From Candidatus Kaiserbacteria bacterium CG10_big_fil_rev_8_21_14_0_10_49_17 (lineage in GTDB: Bacteria > Patescibacteriota > Minisyncoccia > Phycocordibacterales > JABMNX01): 46,550 bases of DNA. The DNA lies in the NCBI GenBank assembly GCA_002778575.1, contig PFBJ01000004.1:1-46550 (forward strand), given 5' to 3'. Positions 16,376 to 24,148 of this stretch are shown here, piece after piece (position 1 is the first letter of the stretch; the number at the start of each line of letters is the position of its first letter). The notes beneath the pieces were generated by a model that did not search any database, was not told where the DNA came from, and saw nothing but the letters and a program-made list of their open reading frames with translations. The translations under genes were made by a program, and so were the position numbers.

Positions 16376-16381
16376 AGTATA
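16376..16381 (-). promoter_or_regulatory. Class A -10 (TATACT) of the ceramidase-like gene
   Basis: TGCTATACT followed by 7 nt and ATG at 16368. The divergent class B promoter of the 16448 gene starts 9 bp away. Confidence 0.6.
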
Positions 16382-16389
16382 GCAGGAAG

Positions 16390-16417
16390 TTGACCAGTAC
16401 TTCTTCCGTGCTACTAT
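16390..16417 (+). promoter_or_regulatory. Class B promoter TTGACC-16-TACTAT
   Basis: -35 at 16390-16395, -10 at 16412-16417; drives the 16448 gene. Confidence 0.65.
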
Positions 16418-16447
16418 CGTCAAAGGTAGTAATCGAGGGAGGTACCT

Positions 16448-16756
16448 GTGTCCAAACCGTTTCCACACTCCGTGCTCGATATCATCGAGTCACTCTGTTC
16501 CGGCAGTGAAATCGAATTTGCCGCTTACGGCGAATTACTCTCGAGAACCGAGCTTACCGACGAAGAGCTGCTCGAGGCCCGAGAAGTTGTTGTCAAAAAG
16601 GCCGAGGAGAACAACTGGTCGCTTGATCCGTACGCCGGCTTTCTCGCCCACTGCGAACGGGCAGACGGTGAGAAGGTCACATACCGTGGCTCGCGTGGAG
16701 GCTGGGCCGATGCTCCGCTTTTGGAGAGCCTTTCTCCACCGCGCGTGACGGAATAA
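16448..16756 (+). CDS. Small acidic protein of unknown function
   Basis: 102 aa, GTG start with a GGGAGGT SD 5 nt upstream. Helical, Glu-rich middle (ELTDEELLEAREVVVKKAEE) and a Gly/Arg-rich patch (RGSRGGWADAP). No signal peptide, membrane segment or known family. It has its own class B promoter and terminator. GC-rich codon use differs from flanking core genes. Confidence 0.65.
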   Translation: MSKPFPHSVLDIIESLCSGSEIEFAAYGELLSRTELTDEELLEAREVVVKKAEENNWSLDPYAGFLAHCERADGEKVTYRGSRGGWADAPLLESLSPPRVTE

Positions 16757-16766
16757 TTTTTTTGAG

Positions 16767-16795
16767 GGGCGAGCACGGCTCGCCCTTTCGTTTTG
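16767..16795 (+). terminator. Terminator of the 16448 gene
   Basis: 8-bp stem GGGCGAGC / GCTCGCCC, loop ACG, then TTTCGTTTT. Confidence 0.85.
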
Positions 16796-16830
16796 CCCTT
16801 TCACTCCTTCTCACAAGTAGAAAAGTGTGT

Positions 16831-16836
16831 GAAAAT
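16831..16836 (+). promoter_or_regulatory. Possible class A -10 (GAAAAT)
   Basis: GTGTGTGAAAAT with 6 nt to the ATG at 16843. Confidence 0.3.
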
Positions 16837-16842
16837 ATGCGT

Positions 16843-17070
16843 ATGGAAGCATTTCTCGCGGCATTTTCTCTGAGTATAGAAGCACTCTGGTACGTCTTTT
16901 TTGCAGTGATCCTTTTTTATGCCATTTACTCCGCCATACTGCTCTACCACTGGGTACGCTATAGCATGAGCGCGTCCGGCTCGCTTATCGCCACTTTTGT
17001 GTACTTCGGGGTAAGTCTGCCACTCATATTCACTCTCTTGATTGCGACAGTAAATCTCACCGCCGTATGA
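16843..17070 (+). CDS. Small two-helix membrane protein
   Basis: 75 aa from the ATG at 16843 (ATG 16837 is also possible; the ORF track begins further upstream in the terminator). Two hydrophobic helices, ALWYVFFAVILFYAIYSAILL and FVYFGVSLPLIFTLLIATV, are joined by a short basic loop. The stop overlaps the start of the bPH2 gene (ATGA), so the two products are probably translationally coupled and may form a complex. No known family. Confidence 0.65.
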   Translation: MEAFLAAFSLSIEALWYVFFAVILFYAIYSAILLYHWVRYSMSASGSLIATFVYFGVSLPLIFTLLIATVNLTAV

Positions 17071-17618
17071 TACACCTGCAAGAAAATGAGGAGGTGCTCC
17101 TGCGGTGCCGCAAGCACTGGTTTATACTCCTGCGCGACTCTCTTTTGCCGTGTATTGTATACATTCTCCCTTTTATTTTTATTGAAGTATTCCCGACAAT
17201 ATATACGAACGGTTTCCGCACCTCTCTCCCTGAAATTCCGGCAACGACCGCTGCATTTCTCGTCTCGCTCTGGTCGCTCCTCCTGTTTATGAAGCTCGCA
17301 GGTATTTGGACAAATTACTATCTTGATATTTGGATAATTACCGACAGACGCATCATAGACATTGACCAACGAACGTTCTTTAGCCGGGAAGTTGCGACGC
17401 TGCGAATGGAGCGAGTCCAGGATGTGACGTATGAGATCCACGGCTTTATCGCCACCATGCTAAACTTCGGGAACATTCATGTCCAAACAGCCGGCGAAGA
17501 ATCCGAATTTATCGCGCGCAATATCCCGAATCCTGAGAAGGTAAAACAGAAAATTCTCGAGAAAGTAGACGCAATTACTGAAGATTCGATTACCCGTGCC
17601 AGACAGACGCGCGCCTGA
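17067..17618 (+). CDS. Membrane protein with bacterial PH domain (bPH2, YdbT-like)
   Basis: 183 aa. A short cytoplasmic N-terminus (MIHLQENEEVLLRCRKHWFIL) has the typical lead-in E-x-V-L-x-x-x-R-x-H-W. Two transmembrane helices follow, then the bPH2 core YYLDIWIITDRRIIDIDQRTFFSREVATLRMERVQDVTYE and FGNIHVQTAGEESEF. bPH2 proteins are membrane-associated and of unresolved role. The gene is coupled to the small membrane protein upstream, with hisS downstream on its own -10. Confidence 0.82.
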   Translation: MIHLQENEEVLLRCRKHWFILLRDSLLPCIVYILPFIFIEVFPTIYTNGFRTSLPEIPATTAAFLVSLWSLLLFMKLAGIWTNYYLDIWIITDRRIIDIDQRTFFSREVATLRMERVQDVTYEIHGFIATMLNFGNIHVQTAGEESEFIARNIPNPEKVKQKILEKVDAITEDSITRARQTRA

Positions 17619-17627
17619 TTTTTCTGG

Positions 17628-17633
17628 TATAGT
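17628..17633 (+). promoter_or_regulatory. Class A -10 (TATAGT) of hisS
   Basis: TGGTATAGT and 7 nt to the ATG at 17641. Confidence 0.55.
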
Positions 17634-17640
17634 ACTGCCA

Positions 17641-18888
17641 ATGAGCGAAAAGCTTTCCACAGAACCATACAAAGGGGTGCGCGACTTTTACCCAGAGGAG
17701 CAGTTTGTGCACAACTACATACGTGAGACGATGGCCGCGGTTGCGGAGAGTTTCGGCTACAGTGAATACTCGGCGTCCATCCTCGAACCCTCTGAACTGT
17801 ACAGCTCAAAAGGTGCGGCGAATGAGGAAATCGTCAATGAGCAGACATACACATTTACTGACCGAGGCAAGCGGCAAGTGACTCTGCGCCCCGAGATGAC
17901 ACCAACTGTTGCTCGCATGCTTGCCGCGAAACGCCGGGAACTTGCTTTCCCGCTTCGGTGGTACTCAGTGCCGAATGTATTTCGCTACGAGCGCCCGCAA
18001 CGCGGACGGTTGCGAGAGCACTGGCAGTTAAATTGCGATATATTTGGCGTCACTGAAGTTACTGCAGAAGCTGAAATTATTTCACTCGCCTCAGCGCTCA
18101 TGCATGCATTCGGCGCAACAAGTGAAGATTTCGAAATACGAATAAGCGACCGAGCGCTCCTTGAATCTATTTTTACGGAGCTTTCAGTTACGGGTGACGA
18201 GAAGGCCACTGTGATGCGCCTCCTTGATAAGCGGGCAAAAACCGAAAACTTTATGAATGCCCTCACTGAAGTGCTCGGCGAGAGGGCACGCGAGCTTGAT
18301 GACCGCCTCTCTCGCGCAAGCTCAAGCACGGCACTCGAGTCCCTCCTCTCTACCCTCAATGAGCGCGGCATCCACAATGTGTCTATAGACACCTCTATTG
18401 TGCGGGGCTTTGACTACTACACCGGTATTGTTTTTGAAGTTTTTGACACTGCCAGCGAGAATAACCGCTCTCTGTTCGGCGGGGGGAGGTACGACAACCT
18501 CACTTCACTTTTTGATACTGAACCCTTGCCGGCGGTCGGTTTCGGTATGGGTGACGTGACCGTGCGCGACTTTCTTGAAACGCACAACCTCCTGCCTGAG
18601 TACTCCTCGTCAACTGATCTCTACCTTTGCTCCGCAAGCGACGACGTTGCGGAGTACATCGAGGAAGTCGCGAGAGAGCTTCGCAGCGAAGGTCTTAATG
18701 TCGAGGTAAATCTGTTGGATAAAAAAGTCGGCGAGCAGATAAAGTTAGCCGACAAAAAGAAAATTCCATTCGTTATGTGTATTGGAAAAGATGAGGCAGA
18801 AAGCGGTACCTTTTCTTTAAAACACCTTGCAAGCGGAGAGGAAAAAGAAGTGGGACTCAAAGAAATCGCCACCGCCATTTTCTCTTAA
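17641..18888 (+). CDS. hisS: Histidyl-tRNA synthetase
   Basis: 415 aa from ATG 17641 (the ORF track's extra 15 codons lie within the bPH2 gene and the promoter). Class II motifs: KGVRDFYPEE start; motif 2 RYERPQRGRLREHWQLNCDIFG; histidine-specific RGFDYYTGIVFEVFD and GGGRYDNL; motif 3 GFGMGDV. The C-terminal anticodon-binding domain (TDLYLCSASDDVAEYIEEVARELRSEGLNVEVNLLDKK) is present. It charges tRNA-His in the cytoplasm. Near the usual length. Confidence 0.96.
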   Translation: MSEKLSTEPYKGVRDFYPEEQFVHNYIRETMAAVAESFGYSEYSASILEPSELYSSKGAANEEIVNEQTYTFTDRGKRQVTLRPEMTPTVARMLAAKRRELAFPLRWYSVPNVFRYERPQRGRLREHWQLNCDIFGVTEVTAEAEIISLASALMHAFGATSEDFEIRISDRALLESIFTELSVTGDEKATVMRLLDKRAKTENFMNALTEVLGERARELDDRLSRASSSTALESLLSTLNERGIHNVSIDTSIVRGFDYYTGIVFEVFDTASENNRSLFGGGRYDNLTSLFDTEPLPAVGFGMGDVTVRDFLETHNLLPEYSSSTDLYLCSASDDVAEYIEEVARELRSEGLNVEVNLLDKKVGEQIKLADKKKIPFVMCIGKDEAESGTFSLKHLASGEEKEVGLKEIATAIFS

Positions 18889-18903
18889 CAAAGCCACGTT
18901 TTT

Positions 18904-19479
18904 ATGCGCACTATTGTTTTTGATATTGAGACCTCAAATGAGTTTAGCGATGTCGGGTCATTCGACCCCTCGGCGCTTGATATCTCTGTCGTGGGGGTCT
19001 ATGACTCGAAAACCGACTCGTACCGAGCGTACCTTCTTGATGAACTCCCAGATCTGTGGCCGGTGCTTGAGAGTGCAGACGTGCTTGTCGGCTACAATTC
19101 TGACCACTTCGACGTGCCGCTTCTCAACAAGTACTACACCGGTGATTTAACACGTATTAAGAGCGTCGATTTGCTTCGCGAAATCAAGAATTCACTCGGA
19201 CGACGATTGAAGCTCGACTCGGTAGCTGAAGCGACACTTGGTGTGAATAAGAGCGGCCACGGCCTTGAAGCATTGAAGTGGTGGCGAAATGGCGAAGTAG
19301 AGAAAGTAAAGCAGTACTGTCTTGATGATGTGCGAATTACGAAAGACCTGTACGAGTATGCGCTAAAGCACGGTCACTTAAAGTTTAAAGACTGGGATAA
19401 AGTCCAAGAGATACCGCTTGATACCTCACACTGGGAGACAGGAGGTGACAGCAAAATGACGCACACACTGCCCTTTTAA
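18904..19479 (+). CDS. DEDD 3'-5' exonuclease, YprB/RNase H-like
   Basis: 191 aa. Exo I FDIETSN, Exo II VGYNSDHFDVPLLNKYY, Exo III YCLDDVRITKDLYEYA give the catalytic acidic residues of a DnaQ-fold nuclease (RNase_H_2/YprB type). It lies 15 nt after hisS, so probably in the same transcript. Ends convergent with uppP with a 4-base overlap. Substrate (RNA or DNA) cannot be told from sequence. Confidence 0.85.
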   Translation: MRTIVFDIETSNEFSDVGSFDPSALDISVVGVYDSKTDSYRAYLLDELPDLWPVLESADVLVGYNSDHFDVPLLNKYYTGDLTRIKSVDLLREIKNSLGRRLKLDSVAEATLGVNKSGHGLEALKWWRNGEVEKVKQYCLDDVRITKDLYEYALKHGHLKFKDWDKVQEIPLDTSHWETGGDSKMTHTLPF

Positions 19480-20267
19480 AGAATAAGAAGGACGACTGCC
19501 GCAAGGGCGAGCCGATAGAGAATAAAAATACCGAGAGTGTTGGTGCGCAAAAAGCGCAGGAGGAAGTGGATAGCAAAAAGACCGGTGATAAACGCGGCAC
19601 TCATGCCAAGTGCAATCGGCAGAAACTCCGCAAAAAGTGCTCCGCCCCAAAACAAATCAAGTGCTTTTTTGGCTCCTGCGCCGATAAGGAGTGGTGCTCC
19701 GAGCATAAAGGCAAAACGTGCCGCTTCTTCCCGCGAGAGCCCGAAAAATAAACCGCCTGAGATTGCCATACCTGAGCGACTCATTCCCGGAATGAGTGCA
19801 AGCGACTGGAAAAGCCCAATACGAAAACCACTTTTTGCAGAAAGCTCCTGCTCCTTTCTGGCAAACCGCTCTGCACTGTACATAACCGCCGACCCGGCAA
19901 TAAGCGTCCCCGCGACGAGCGCAGGGTTTCGGAAAATCGTTTCCATTTCCCTTTCAAGCAAAAGACCGAGCAGTACCGCTGGAATGGTTCCAAGGATGAG
20001 CGCGTAGATGTACGCTCTCTGGAGGCGCGCAACCTCTCGTCTCTGCAGAAGATTCCACGATGACTGCAGTAGTCGCCAGAAATCAGTTCTGAAATAGATA
20101 ATAATTGCCGCCGCAGTTGCAAAATGAAGGAGCGCATCGAATGCAAGGTCATACGGGGTCGCGGGAAGCCAGAGCCGAGCCAAAACGAGGTGTCCTGATG
20201 AAGAAATGGGGAGGAATTCGGTCAAACCCTGGACTGTCCCAAGAATGATTGCAGATAGAAAATCCAT
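19476..20267 (-). CDS. uppP: Undecaprenyl-diphosphatase
   Basis: 263 aa from ATG 20267; this start matches the family N-terminus (MDFLSAIILGTVQGLTEFLPISSSGHLVL) and drops 8 codons of the ORF-track frame. The second signature PGMSRSGMAISGGLFFGLSREEAARFAFML is complete. An eight-helix membrane enzyme that recycles undecaprenyl pyrophosphate to the monophosphate, needed for peptidoglycan and surface glycans. Divergent from the DsbA-like gene. Confidence 0.95.
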   Translation of the reverse strand: MDFLSAIILGTVQGLTEFLPISSSGHLVLARLWLPATPYDLAFDALLHFATAAAIIIYFRTDFWRLLQSSWNLLQRREVARLQRAYIYALILGTIPAVLLGLLLEREMETIFRNPALVAGTLIAGSAVMYSAERFARKEQELSAKSGFRIGLFQSLALIPGMSRSGMAISGGLFFGLSREEAARFAFMLGAPLLIGAGAKKALDLFWGGALFAEFLPIALGMSAAFITGLFAIHFLLRFLRTNTLGIFILYRLALAAVVLLIL

Positions 20268-20269
20268 GG

Positions 20270-20275
20270 TAGAAT
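20270..20275 (+). promoter_or_regulatory. Extended -10 (TAGAAT) of the DsbA-like gene
   Basis: TGGTAGAAT, with a leader carrying an AGAGGAG SD before ATG 20305. It overlaps the uppP start. Confidence 0.4.
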
Positions 20276-20304
20276 GTGCACACATTAGCACCTAACAGAG
20301 GAGC

Positions 20305-21021
20305 ATGCCACAAAAAAGCAAGTACACACTACCCATTGCCATCGTTGTCGCAGGAGTGCTTATCGCAACTGCGCTTTACTTTACCAGCAACCGTACCGAC
20401 ACACCGACAACCACTACGGACGGTCAAACCGCACTGGTGCGGAGCGTGCAACCAGACGACCACATTCTTGGTAATCCGAATGCGCGCATTGTGATTGTTG
20501 AGTACTCAGATTTTGAATGCCCATTCTGTAAATCATTCCACGAAACCATGCATCAGGTTATTGACGTGTATGGACCGACAGGAGACGTCGCGTGGGTATT
20601 TCGCCAATTCCCTCTTGCGCAGCTTCACTCAAAAGCGCCTCGCGAGGCACAGGCTTCAGAGTGCGCGGCACAGCTTGGCGGGAATGAGGCGTTCTGGAAA
20701 TATGCAGATCGCATCTATGAAATAACGCCATCGAATAACGGACTCGACCTCTCAAAACTTCCGGAGATCGCTGCCCAAATCGGACTCTCGGTGGACGCAT
20801 TTAATGCCTGTATGGAAGGTAGTGACGCAAAAAATGCGGTTGATGAGGACGTGGCTGAGGCATTCTCTGCCGGTGGCCGCGGCACGCCGCATAATGTAAT
20901 TATTGTCGGTGACCAGCAAGTGGTGCTTGAAGGAGCCCAGCCATTTGCCGCAATGAAGAATGTTATCGACTCAATCCTTGCTCCAGACTCGGAAGTAGGA
21001 ATCCCAGCAGTGACGCAATAA
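20305..21021 (+). CDS. DsbA-family thiol oxidoreductase, membrane-anchored
   Basis: 238 aa. N-terminal anchor LPIAIVVAGVLIATALYF, linker, then a thioredoxin fold: VIVEYSDFECPFCKSF contains the CPFC active site, and GGRGTPHNVIIVG carries the cis-Pro loop. An inserted helical domain lies between. It resembles the DsbA-like/thioredoxin_4 group of secreted oxidoreductases. It is likely to form disulfides in exported proteins, and this window encodes several Cys-rich secreted proteins (14770, 11751). SD AGAGGAG. Confidence 0.92.
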   Translation: MPQKSKYTLPIAIVVAGVLIATALYFTSNRTDTPTTTTDGQTALVRSVQPDDHILGNPNARIVIVEYSDFECPFCKSFHETMHQVIDVYGPTGDVAWVFRQFPLAQLHSKAPREAQASECAAQLGGNEAFWKYADRIYEITPSNNGLDLSKLPEIAAQIGLSVDAFNACMEGSDAKNAVDEDVAEAFSAGGRGTPHNVIIVGDQQVVLEGAQPFAAMKNVIDSILAPDSEVGIPAVTQ

Positions 21022-21054
21022 ATCCTCGGTTGAGCCATTTTTGGCTGTGACATA

Positions 21055-21080
21055 TCGACCCAATCATATGATTGGGTCGA
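21055..21080. terminator. Perfect 26-bp palindrome between convergent genes
   Basis: Arms TCGACCCAATCAT and its complement, no loop. It probably ends transcription from both the DsbA-like and nuclease genes. A second small hairpin AGCCATTTTTGGCT lies at 21033-21046. Confidence 0.6.
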
Positions 21081-21086
21081 TTGCAT

Positions 21087-21896
21087 TTACAGGAGCTCAA
21101 GACGATAAATATCGACAGAGTTCTCCCCGTCAAACATATCTGACGGATTGGGCAGATACCGCCGTGGGCGGCTAATCTCCTCGGTGGCGTCGCGTATGAG
21201 CCGATGGAAAAGTGCAAATTCTTCTTCACACTCTTTAAAATCAATAGCATATCGGCGCAACTGCGACTTTCCGTCAGCATTCTTTCTTTTTTTGCACTCT
21301 TGCACAATAAAACGCCGGATTGGCTGTTTGTAAAGGTCGCGGACAGTGTAGTAATTGAATATCGCTTGAATAGTAAAGAGCGTCTTTTGCCCCTTAAGCG
21401 AGCTAAATGAATCGACAAATTTATGGTCAACAATATCAAGCGCTCCCTTCTCAACTCGCGACTTCACAACAAGGTCAGAAATTGCCTTTACTGGTAGCGG
21501 AAGTCCTTCAACAGTGGCAGTGTGTGCCACCTCAACTCCCACAACAAAGTGGCGCGGCGGACGAGCAAAATAAAAGTCCATTGCCTGCGTATACTCACGC
21601 TCCATGCGCTCCCGTTTCTTTTTTCGTGCCAGAGTACTTGTTGCTTTGCCGAAATTAATTTCAAAATCAGCAACATTTTTAATATACAAAAGCCCCAATG
21701 CTCGCGCCTCGTCTCTCTCAACACCATTGTAGAAATGCTCAAGTGCCAGATGTCCGGCACGTCCTACAATAGCAGACGGGCTCGACGGCGTATCACGGAC
21801 CTGCTCAACATAGTGCTTGTACCAAATAATCGGATTGCGCAAGAAAGCCATTAGTGATGAGTAACTCCAGTACGAAATGAGAGAGGCGTTTTTCAT
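21087..21896 (-). CDS. PD-(D/E)XK nuclease (RecB/Cas4-like fold)
   Basis: 269 aa. YSSLMAFLRNP begins the domain; GRAGHLALEHFY carries the His motif; GVEVAHTATVEGLPLPVKAISDLVV supplies the Asp; ALDIVDHKF supplies the D-x-K; and TIQAIFNYYTV is the QxxxY motif. These match the PDDEXK_1 group. The C-terminal iron-sulfur Cys of Cas4/AddB types are not visible. No CRISPR or helicase gene is adjacent, so it is a stand-alone nuclease, probably for DNA repair. TGGTATAGT lies 6 nt before the ATG (class A). Confidence 0.82.
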   Translation of the reverse strand: MKNASLISYWSYSSLMAFLRNPIIWYKHYVEQVRDTPSSPSAIVGRAGHLALEHFYNGVERDEARALGLLYIKNVADFEINFGKATSTLARKKKRERMEREYTQAMDFYFARPPRHFVVGVEVAHTATVEGLPLPVKAISDLVVKSRVEKGALDIVDHKFVDSFSSLKGQKTLFTIQAIFNYYTVRDLYKQPIRRFIVQECKKRKNADGKSQLRRYAIDFKECEEEFALFHRLIRDATEEISRPRRYLPNPSDMFDGENSVDIYRLELL

Positions 21897-21902
21897 ACCA
21901 CC

Positions 21903-21908
21903 ACTATA
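21903..21908 (-). promoter_or_regulatory. Class A -10 (TATAGT) of the nuclease gene
   Basis: TGGTATAGT with 6 nt to ATG 21896. Confidence 0.5.
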
Positions 21909-21939
21909 CCATCTCCCCTTTCACGACATATGGTTACTA

Positions 21940-21968
21940 TTGACATACACAGATATTTATGCTAGCAT
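21940..21968 (+). promoter_or_regulatory. Class B promoter TTGACA-17-TAGCAT
   Basis: -35 at 21940-21945, -10 at 21963-21968. The leader has a hairpin CCGTAGG-TTATT-CCTATGG (7 bp including one G-U) before the SD. Confidence 0.7.
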
Positions 21969-22038
21969 TAGAGCAGTTTTCCGTAGGTTATTCCTATGGT
22001 TTTTACGTACCGTACAACTTTTCTAGAGTGAGGGAAAA

Positions 22039-22791
22039 ATGACGACTGAGACGCATCACAAACCTGCTACCGTGAACCTCCTGGACGCCGCTGGCGTCAG
22101 CCCCAATGCCCTTCTTTCGCCCTGTACGAAGAAGGCAAGCGGCGCCAAGGTGCCGAAATCGACCAAGGCCGGAAAAACGACCGCGAAGGCGGCCGAGAAG
22201 CCGGAACGGAAGGTGCGCCGCAAGACGCCGATGAAGGCGGCCAAAAAACCTGTGGACCTCGACGATGCCGGCCGCGAAGGCGAACTGAGAGGCACGGCCG
22301 CTGAGGAGTTCAGCGAGCTCGTGCAGGCCATCCAGCCCGCCAATCTCGCGCCAACCGCGGTTAAGGAGGCGTCGGAGCGCCCGAGTATCGAGCTCGTCGA
22401 CGGGCTCGTGTGGATCACGATCCCGCGGGAGGCGGAAGTGAGCAATCACTTCCACCGCTTCGAGTGGCAGGTGCCGGTCGACGGCAAGAGAAGCATCAAG
22501 GTGCTCCTCAATGCCGAGCGACAGCTCCCGCTCGGAGGTGCCGTGGGAGCCCAAGTTCGGGTCGTCACGGAAAAGCACAAGGGCAAGCCGCGAATGCGGC
22601 TTGCCGTGGGGTGGGACTTCACTCCCACCCCCATCATACGGCGTGACTGCCGGATGATGCGTCCCTTCTCGCCGTCCGAGCGGACGGCGAGCCTCGAGAA
22701 CGCTATCGAGGAGGGACTCGCCTCCGAGTTCCCCATCCCGGGGACCGAGGGCTACTCCCTCATCGTCGGGCCGGTCGGCTGCGGCATCTAG
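22039..22791 (+). CDS. GC-rich protein with Lys/Ala-rich N-terminus, unknown function
   Basis: 250 aa. Residues about 30-75 are histone-like: KKASGAKVPKSTKAGKTTAKAA then PERKVRRKTPMKAAKKP. The rest is a mixed globular region (LVWITIPREAEVSNHFHRFEW ... GKPRMRLAVGWDFTPTPII) with no recognised family. SD GAGGG before the ATG; class B promoter and strong terminator. Third codon positions are strongly G/C, clearly unlike rpoD next to it, which suggests recent acquisition or unusual expression. Lys-rich tails can bind DNA or RNA, but no more can be said. Confidence 0.7.
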   Translation: MTTETHHKPATVNLLDAAGVSPNALLSPCTKKASGAKVPKSTKAGKTTAKAAEKPERKVRRKTPMKAAKKPVDLDDAGREGELRGTAAEEFSELVQAIQPANLAPTAVKEASERPSIELVDGLVWITIPREAEVSNHFHRFEWQVPVDGKRSIKVLLNAERQLPLGGAVGAQVRVVTEKHKGKPRMRLAVGWDFTPTPIIRRDCRMMRPFSPSERTASLENAIEEGLASEFPIPGTEGYSLIVGPVGCGI

Positions 22792-22811
22792 ACGATCAAG
22801 ACCACGTACAA

Positions 22812-22845
22812 AAGGCCGGTGCGCACGCGCACCGGCCTTTTTCTT
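22812..22845. terminator. Bidirectional terminator of the 22039 gene and rpoD
   Basis: 12-bp perfect stem AAGGCCGGTGCG / CGCACCGGCCTT, loop CACG, then TTTTTCTTTT on plus. It lies between convergent genes. Confidence 0.92.
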
Positions 22846-22851
22846 TTACTT

Positions 22852-24144
22852 TTAATAATTCTTCAATTGTTGGGAGCGTTCGTGCGTTCGGATTTTCTCA
22901 AGTGCTTTTGCTTCGATTTGCCGGATTCGTTCACGCGTAACGCCAAATTCCTTCCCCACTTCTTCAAGGGTATGGTAAATACCATCCTCAAGACCGTGGC
23001 GCATTTCAAGAATTTTTCGCTCCTTTGGCGAGAGTTCGTGAAGAATCTCTCCTATTTGATCTGCCAGAATACGCTGTGCTGACTCTTGGTCGGGAGAGAG
23101 TATGCGGTCATCAGCAATAAAGTCGCCGAGTGTTGATTGTCCGTCGTCACTGTCGCTTCCAACCGGACTTTCAAGCGAAACAGTATCCTGATTAATTTTT
23201 TTAATATTGTGGATCTTCTCGACATCAACTCCCATTTCCGTTGCAATTTCCTCCGGTAGTGGATCCCGTCCAAGGTCTTGGCTGAGGCGTCGTACTACCT
23301 GCTTGTACTTGGCAATCGTTTCAACCATGTGGACCGGAATACGAATGGTGCGACTCTGGTCGGCAAGCGCGCGGGTTATCGCCTGGCGAATCCACCACGT
23401 CGCATAAGTCGAGAATTTATACCCTTTTGTATAATCGAATTTATCAACCGCTTTAAAGAGTCCGAGGTTCCCTTCTTGGATAAGGTCAAGGAGAGTAAGG
23501 TCCGGAGAGCGCCCAACGTACTTCTTTGCAATTGAAACCACGAGACGCAGGTTTGCGCGCGCAAGGAGATTTCGCGCCTCGTCATCTCCTTCCGTAATCC
23601 GCTTTGCCAACTCACGCTCTTCAAGCGCGGTTAAGAGCGGGTACTGTCCAATTTCCCGCAAGTACATTTGAATCGAGTCGTAGGTTGAATCGCTTCCGCG
23701 CTTATAGAGATTGCGTTTATCGAGAAGCTCCTCAGAGGCCGCCTCCTCAAGAATACCGCCGCCTTCAAGCACATCGATATTTGCAGTGCTCATCTTGTCG
23801 TACATTTCCTCGAGAAACAGCACATCCTCTTCAATGGTTGGAAATTCGCGGAGAATTTCATCATACGTTACGTACCCCCTCTCACGTCCGCGCGCCAAGA
23901 GACGGCTCGCTTTTTCATTGCGCTCCTTTTCTTTTTTTGTTGCGGCTTTCTTCGGCGCTTTCTTTTTTAAGGCCTTCTTTGGCGTGCTCTTGCGGGTGCT
24001 CTTTTGTGGAGTCTTCTTTTTTGTAGATTTTTTTGCGCCTTTCCTCTTTGTGACATTCTTTCTTGCTGTTTTTTTTGGCGTCTTCTTCTTAATTGCGCGT
24101 TTTGTAACCTTTCTCTTTGTAGTGGTTTTTTTCTTTGGTGCCAT
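22852..24144 (-). CDS. rpoD: RNA polymerase primary sigma factor (RpoD, sigma-70) with Lys-rich N-terminal tail
   Basis: 430 aa. Residues 1-75 are a Lys/Thr/Arg/Pro tail (e.g. [20 protein letters not shown]) resembling a histone H1 C-terminus. A region 1.1-like segment follows ([15 protein letters not shown]), then region 1.2 ([15 protein letters not shown]), region 2 ([15 protein letters not shown]...[38 protein letters not shown]), region 3 and region 4 ([21 protein letters not shown]). All core-binding and -10/-35 recognition parts are present. It begins 4 nt after the dnaG stop, with a TAAAAT 6 nt before its ATG, so it may also have its own leaderless transcript. The tail is Lys-rich, not a standard part of bacterial sigma factors. 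Confidence 0.96.
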   Translation of the reverse strand: MAPKKKTTTKRKVTKRAIKKKTPKKTARKNVTKRKGAKKSTKKKTPQKSTRKSTPKKALKKKAPKKAATKKEKERNEKASRLLARGRERGYVTYDEILREFPTIEEDVLFLEEMYDKMSTANIDVLEGGGILEEAASEELLDKRNLYKRGSDSTYDSIQMYLREIGQYPLLTALEERELAKRITEGDDEARNLLARANLRLVVSIAKKYVGRSPDLTLLDLIQEGNLGLFKAVDKFDYTKGYKFSTYATWWIRQAITRALADQSRTIRIPVHMVETIAKYKQVVRRLSQDLGRDPLPEEIATEMGVDVEKIHNIKKINQDTVSLESPVGSDSDDGQSTLGDFIADDRILSPDQESAQRILADQIGEILHELSPKERKILEMRHGLEDGIYHTLEEVGKEFGVTRERIRQIEAKALEKIRTHERSQQLKNY

Positions 24145-24148
24145 ACTT

